Part shown: positions 54,362 through 58,032 of the stretch, piece after piece
Position numbering within the stretch: position 1 is the stretch's first letter
How the letters are laid out: every line of letters starts with the position of its first letter
Source: an uncultured Eudoraea sp.
GTDB taxonomy: Bacteria; Bacteroidota; Bacteroidia; Flavobacteriales; Flavobacteriaceae
DNA length: 58,032 nt
Reading direction: 5' to 3'
Assembly (NCBI RefSeq): GCF_947258925.1
Contig: NZ_CAMYKG010000027.1
Coordinates: 1 to 58,032 of the forward strand
Translations under genes and position numbers: made by a program
Notes under the pieces: model-generated
The model's input: the letters and a program-made list of their open reading frames with translations, nothing else
Database searches by the model: none
What the model was told of the DNA's origin: nothing

Positions 54362-55651
54362 TTATTGGTTTAGACTTTGGATCCAATTTTCCAGAATACT
54401 TAGGTAATTGCGATGTAGCTTCGACCAATAGGGAAAATCACTCTTTGTAACCTCATACATGGAGTGTGAAGCGCCTTCGAGAACTACTATTTTATGGTTT
54501 TTATTTTGAGCTTTTTCAAGGGCCTCGTTGATGGCTTCATAACTCTTAGGAGGAATAATTTCATCCAAACTCCCCTGAACAACAAGTATTGGTTGTTTAG
54601 TTTTTTCAAAGTAAGGAATTGGCGAGTAATTTAATTTTTGATCTATTTCAATTTCAGCAAGGTCGGGAATCCAAACCTTATTGAACCACTCTTTGGATTT
54701 ATTCTGGTCTATTTCTTTCTGAAGGGTTTCTTTGGAAATAACCCCTGCAATAGTTTCAAAAACCTTTCGCTCAAATTTGGTTGCCTCTTCAAAATGCTCA
54801 CCCAGATTCTCCTGATTCCTGTTCTTCCAGTAATTGAGATCACTTTCCAATAAGGTAGAGCCGGGACAACTTACAGCGATACCATATTTAAGGTCTTTTA
54901 TCTCATTTAAAATAAATGGTATCTTACTAGCTCCCTGGCTGTTGCCTTTAATTCCTATTTGGTCTAAAGGGATATTCGTCTTTTTAGAAAACCACGTAAT
55001 GGCATTAATATCATCCGATGCAAGTTCTTCTATGCTTGCCCGGGACCAGTTGCCTTCTGAACTTCCTGTCCCACGTTTGTCATAAATAAAGGTAGTATAA
55101 CCGCGTTTTGCAAAAAGTTGCGCTTCTGCTCTTGATGCACTTCGGTCCGAATTACCTGAGGAAGTGACAATTACAAGGGCTTCTTTACGGTCATTAGCCG
55201 GATAGTAAATAGTACCATTTAATTTCAGATCGTTAGTTCTGAAATTTATGTCCTCCGACGCCGGAATATTCATTTTACCGGCAACTTTATAGAGGGTATA
55301 AGGTATTTGAAGGGTATCCACGGTTAGGGATCCGCTTAATTTCGAATTAGTTTTCGCCCATAAATTTTTAAATGAATAGGTATAAAAATCGCTCTGTATT
55401 TTAAAGTTTATCGAATCTCCTTTTACTTCAACTTCCCTAAATGGGATTCTGTTGGCATTTTGTTCGAGGCTTGTAAAATAAGCCCTCCACTGCAAGGAAT
55501 CCTGTTCAATCTCAATAATTATAGAGTCCGAAAAATTACCTTTTTCAAAGAGGCCATTATAAACGCCACTTCGGTCAGACGTTTCCTTATTTGTATTTGG
55601 ACTACAGGATATTATAGAAAGGATTAATAGTAAATAGAAAGATTTTCTCAT
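54362..55651 (-). CDS. Lipoprotein alpha/beta hydrolase
   Basis: 429 residues. Lipobox LSIISC (Cys about 16). The N-terminal 120 residues are a small beta domain (VYNGLFEKGNFSDSIII). The hydrolase has the oxyanion region VIVTSSGNSDRS, nucleophile elbow GIKGNSQGAS, acid in QGSLDEIIPP and His in EGASHSMYEV. The family includes acyl-peptidase or ester hydrolases of S9/DUF3887-like type. It is upstream of no partner on its strand. Confidence 0.9.
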   Translation of the reverse strand: MRKSFYLLLILSIISCSPNTNKETSDRSGVYNGLFEKGNFSDSIIIEIEQDSLQWRAYFTSLEQNANRIPFREVEVKGDSINFKIQSDFYTYSFKNLWAKTNSKLSGSLTVDTLQIPYTLYKVAGKMNIPASEDINFRTNDLKLNGTIYYPANDRKEALVIVTSSGNSDRSASRAEAQLFAKRGYTTFIYDKRGTGSSEGNWSRASIEELASDDINAITWFSKKTNIPLDQIGIKGNSQGASKIPFILNEIKDLKYGIAVSCPGSTLLESDLNYWKNRNQENLGEHFEEATKFERKVFETIAGVISKETLQKEIDQNKSKEWFNKVWIPDLAEIEIDQKLNYSPIPYFEKTKQPILVVQGSLDEIIPPKSYEAINEALEKAQNKNHKIVVLEGASHSMYEVTKSDFPYWSKLHRNYLSILENWIQSLNQ

Positions 55652-55664
55652 CGGTTATTATTGT

Positions 55665-56483
55665 TTAACTTTTTGATTCGGGATTCTTTTTTCTCGCTTC
55701 TATACTGTAAACCATTGGTATTTTATTTCCAAGGTGTTTGATTCGATACTTGCCTGGTTCTGGTTCAATCATAGAGTTAAAACAATTATACGGGGAATAA
55801 TCATATTCCTGAAGGGAGGTTATTTCAAGGCCATTAGTCAGGAGACCGGTCATTACTTCAGCTAAACCGTGATTCCAGGTTACATATTCCAGTTTTAGAT
55901 CAGCATCTCTGTTTGCATAGGTTCCTGTTTCAGTTTCTTCAATAGGCCCGGAATTGAAATAGTTGTATTCTACCTTACTAAATTCATTGTCAAACATCCA
56001 GACAACAGGATGAAATTCTACGAAAATAAGTCTGCCTCCGGGTCTTAAAAAATGTGATATAATTTGCCCCCATTTGTCAATATCAGGCAACCAGCCAACC
56101 GTACCATAGGAGGTATAAACAATATCAAATTCCCCACTTAAATGATTTGGCAGATCATAAAGATCGCAGCAAATAAATTTGGCATCGATGTTTGTTTTGG
56201 ATGCCAATTCTTTCGCTCTTTCAATGGCCTTATCCGAAAGATCAACCCCTGTAACCTTTGCGCCAAGCCTTCCCAACGACAGTGTATCCTGACCGAAATG
56301 ACATTGCAAATGCAATATATTCTGACCTTTTATATCCCCCAAAAGTTTTAATTCTATACTCTTCAGTGATGTTTTCCCTTCAAGGAAGCCTTTTATATCA
56401 TAAAAATCAGACTCCATATGTGTATCCGTCTTTCTGTTCCAGGAGGCCCTGTTTATTTTAATATAGTCAGATTTCGAATCCAT
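55665..56483 (-). CDS. Class I SAM-dependent methyltransferase
   Basis: 272 residues. Motif I is relaxed but readable (NILHLQCHFGQDTLSLGRLG), with the acidic loop TGVDLSDKAI and YTSYGTVGWL. The HLQCxFGQDTL form is common in cytosolic methyltransferases of unassigned substrate. It lies six bases after the GNAT gene, so it is in one run with DinB and GNAT. Confidence 0.9.
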   Translation of the reverse strand: MDSKSDYIKINRASWNRKTDTHMESDFYDIKGFLEGKTSLKSIELKLLGDIKGQNILHLQCHFGQDTLSLGRLGAKVTGVDLSDKAIERAKELASKTNIDAKFICCDLYDLPNHLSGEFDIVYTSYGTVGWLPDIDKWGQIISHFLRPGGRLIFVEFHPVVWMFDNEFSKVEYNYFNSGPIEETETGTYANRDADLKLEYVTWNHGLAEVMTGLLTNGLEITSLQEYDYSPYNCFNSMIEPEPGKYRIKHLGNKIPMVYSIEARKKNPESKS

Positions 56484-56489
56484 GTCTTG

Positions 56490-57035
56490 TCAGTTACGTT
56501 TTATTGCCTTTTGAAGGTATTGTTCTTTTGTTAATCTGTAGTACAAGGAGTCTTCAATACCCTTGCAATTGTCTTTTTTCCAGTAATCCATTGAAAGTTT
56601 TTCCAGAACTTTAATGGAGGCTGCATTTTGTCTGGCAACCCGGCCAATAATCTCTGTTAAATTCAACTCTACAAAACCATATTCAAGACAGGCACTAGCG
56701 GCTTCAGTGGCATAGCCTTTATTCCATTCCCTTCTAAAAAAACGAAACCCTATATCCACCAAATTTTGTTCATTGAGTTTTAGGCCGCACCATCCAATAA
56801 ATGAGTGGGAAGCTTTTGTAATGACAGCCCACCTGCCAAAGCCATTATTATCGTAATCCTGGTAATTAAGAAGAAATTCCCTTGCCATTTTTACACTTTC
56901 AAAAGGCGGATCCCCGGTATACTTCATAACTTCCGGATCTGAATTTAATTCCCAAATATTTTCGGCATCATCCGGAATAAACTCGCGGAGCAATAATCTT
57001 GGAGTTTCTGTAATGTATTTTCCTGAACGATTCAT
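56490..57035 (-). CDS. GNAT-family N-acetyltransferase (RimJ/RimL-like)
   Basis: 181 residues. TPRLLLREFIPDDAENIWEL, the acetyl-CoA strand region (DIGFRFFRREWNKGYATEA) and the end of the fold match Acetyltransf_3. The target, a protein N-terminus or small molecule, is not readable. It overlaps the DinB stop by four bases. Confidence 0.9.
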   Translation of the reverse strand: MNRSGKYITETPRLLLREFIPDDAENIWELNSDPEVMKYTGDPPFESVKMAREFLLNYQDYDNNGFGRWAVITKASHSFIGWCGLKLNEQNLVDIGFRFFRREWNKGYATEAASACLEYGFVELNLTEIIGRVARQNAASIKVLEKLSMDYWKKDNCKGIEDSLYYRLTKEQYLQKAIKRN

Positions 57036-57517
57036 TCCTTTAACATTTTTATCACCAGCCCAATTTGCCCTAAATGGTAGATGTCATGGTGTAACATACC
57101 TTCAAGCACAAAAGAATAAGGATAATTACCTCCGAATTCGGGGTCATAATAGTGTTCATCTAAAAAGCTATCATCCTTATCTTGTAAAAGTTCCAATAAT
57201 TCCAGGAGCGTTTTATTATCTTCTTCCCGGATCTTCTCCCAACCAATAGCCTTTAACTCGTCATTTGTTCTCCAATTTATTGGATTGGCATCTGTAAGTT
57301 CACCTCTGCCGGTCCTTAATTTTACGATAGTATCCTTCCGCCAGGAAATAATATGCGCAATAATTTCAGCAATACTGTGTACAGAAGACAACGGACGTAC
57401 AAATATCTGATCTTCTTTTAATTGGGATAATTTTTTGCTATACGAGTTTCCGGCCCAAATTAAACCATTATGGACTTCACTTATTTGCCTTTTTATTGAA
57501 TTAATTTGTTTATCCAT
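57032..57517 (-). CDS. DinB-family protein
   Basis: 161 residues forming a four-helix bundle. The family His pattern is in SIAEIIAHIISWRKD and HHDIYHLGQIGLVIK (HHDIYH), a metal site of thiol-dependent transferases. The start is the ATG at 57517. It leads the run DinB, GNAT, methyltransferase with tight overlaps. Confidence 0.9.
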   Translation of the reverse strand: MDKQINSIKRQISEVHNGLIWAGNSYSKKLSQLKEDQIFVRPLSSVHSIAEIIAHIISWRKDTIVKLRTGRGELTDANPINWRTNDELKAIGWEKIREEDNKTLLELLELLQDKDDSFLDEHYYDPEFGGNYPYSFVLEGMLHHDIYHLGQIGLVIKMLKE

Positions 57518-57586
57518 AGGCAGGAGGTGGATATGGTCCTATTTTTAAGACGAATTGCATGAAAAAGTGTTTCGTGAACCGTAAAA

Positions 57587-58032
57587 TCAGGCTATGATAT
57601 CTAAAGGTTTCGTTTCTTTCCATTTACCTCGTGTAAAATCCGGAAATGACTGTGGTGCACCGTCATTAGCTACAGAACGTTCACTTAAAGGTGAAACTGC
57701 ACTCCGGAAACATCATTCATAAACATTTTGATCAAGCGGTAAGCCATTTCTAAGACATTCTATAATCCGGTAGACCATCATCCCATCCATCCCTCCATGG
57801 CCACTTTCACCGGTAGAAGAGGCCAAGCGCTTGTACAACGGATGATCGTATTTATCATAAAGAGATGACAATTGTTCTCCCTGAACCCATTGATGATGGC
57901 TATCTGTAATGCCGTCAATACCACCTTCCAAAGCGACACGCGTAGGAAAACCGGCCAAAATACCTTTGGTACCCTGTATTAAATTTAGTCGGGAATAAGG
58001 GCGGGGACTTGTTTCATCCCATTGTACCATAA
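57587..58032 (-). pseudogene. C-terminal part of GH109-type Gfo/Idh/MocA protein with in-frame TGA
   Basis: The frame comes in from the right edge and reads [32 protein letters not shown] and LPLDQNVYE, all typical of GH109 (NAD-dependent alpha-N-acetylgalactosaminidase) C-termini. A TGA then stands at 57713-57715. The same frame continues CFRSAVSPLSERSVA, then PDFTRGKWKETKPLDIIA, to a TGA at 57587, the expected family end. In relatives the place of the TGA is Gly and the Arg of CFRS is Trp. A G-to-T change at one base would explain the stop. Either a recent pseudogene or a sequencing error; the truncated product would lose 42 residues. Confidence 0.75.

Noticed and set aside
57713..57715. 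Selenocysteine or recoded TGA in the GH109-type gene
   Set aside because: Relatives carry Gly here, the position has no catalytic role and no SECIS-like hairpin is seen directly downstream; point mutation is simpler.
1..58032. Prophage, insertion sequence, integron or tRNA/rRNA gene
   Set aside because: No transposase, integrase, phage structural gene, clover-leaf sequence or rRNA stretch was recognised.

Overview
The window reads as a chromosomal segment of a member of the Flavobacteriaceae (Bacteroidota). The evidence is moderate AT-richness, weak or absent Shine-Dalgarno signals, several TAnnTTTG-type promoter hexamers, TonB-dependent receptors with carboxypeptidase-like leader domains, DUF3570/DUF4266, CCC-motif membrane proteins, a SecA of 1119 residues, a DUF4105 (Lnb-type) protein and many Bacteroidota-type secreted peptidases. 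The genus cannot be fixed from the sequence alone. No rRNA, tRNA, insertion sequence, prophage or CRISPR array was found.

Layout. 1-5.9 kb: the end of a small secreted protein gene, a membrane protein, a SGNH esterase divergent from an ABC exporter pair (the tesA/ybbA/ybbP arrangement), then a repeat cluster in which a small GIY-YIG nuclease gene sits between palindromic repeat units, then a paralogue of the first small secreted protein. 5.9-13 kb: a coupled amidohydrolase/M14 carboxypeptidase pair, an orphan HisKA_2 histidine kinase and a Tat-exported Gfo/Idh/MocA oxidoreductase. 13-20 kb: secA, DUF2795, a PduO-type cobalamin adenosyltransferase, a small membrane protein, a methyltransferase-like remnant and an ABC-F ATPase overlapping an Lnb-type protein. 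21-31 kb: pssA, a macroglobulin/TonB-plug surface protein, and a kdsD-tatC-CMD-lptB operon divergent from recQ. 31-39 kb: small membrane proteins (CCC motif, DUF2752), a Smr protein, a lipoprotein, a cysteine desulfurase, a TonB-dependent receptor and an M23 peptidase. 39.5-42 kb: zapB-like, zapA, a candidate 6S RNA and rny. 42-45 kb: a thioredoxin-ApbE-DUF4266-DUF3570 operon. 45-49.3 kb: a molybdate uptake operon (modA, mop, modB, modC) with an SRAP-domain gene upstream and an isochorismatase-family hydrolase downstream. 49.4-58 kb: a short-chain fatty acid transporter, a Tricorn-like protease, a lipoprotein alpha/beta hydrolase, a methyltransferase-GNAT-DinB run and a GH109-type oxidoreductase/glycosidase interrupted by an in-frame TGA.

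How it fits together. Much of the window serves the cell envelope: protein export (SecA, TatC), LPS export and Kdo synthesis (LptB, KdsD), phosphatidylserine synthesis (PssA), lipoprotein maturation (DUF4105/Lnb), wall remodelling (M23) and division (ZapA/ZapB-like). Secreted peptidases and hydrolases and a TonB-dependent receptor fit a heterotroph feeding on peptides and polymers.

The two stretches most likely to hold something little described are the GIY-YIG gene inside regularly spaced, alternately oriented repeat arms (4.6-5.3 kb), and the ApbE/DUF4266/DUF3570/thioredoxin operon (42-45 kb), whose barrel protein carries a candidate flavinylation motif.
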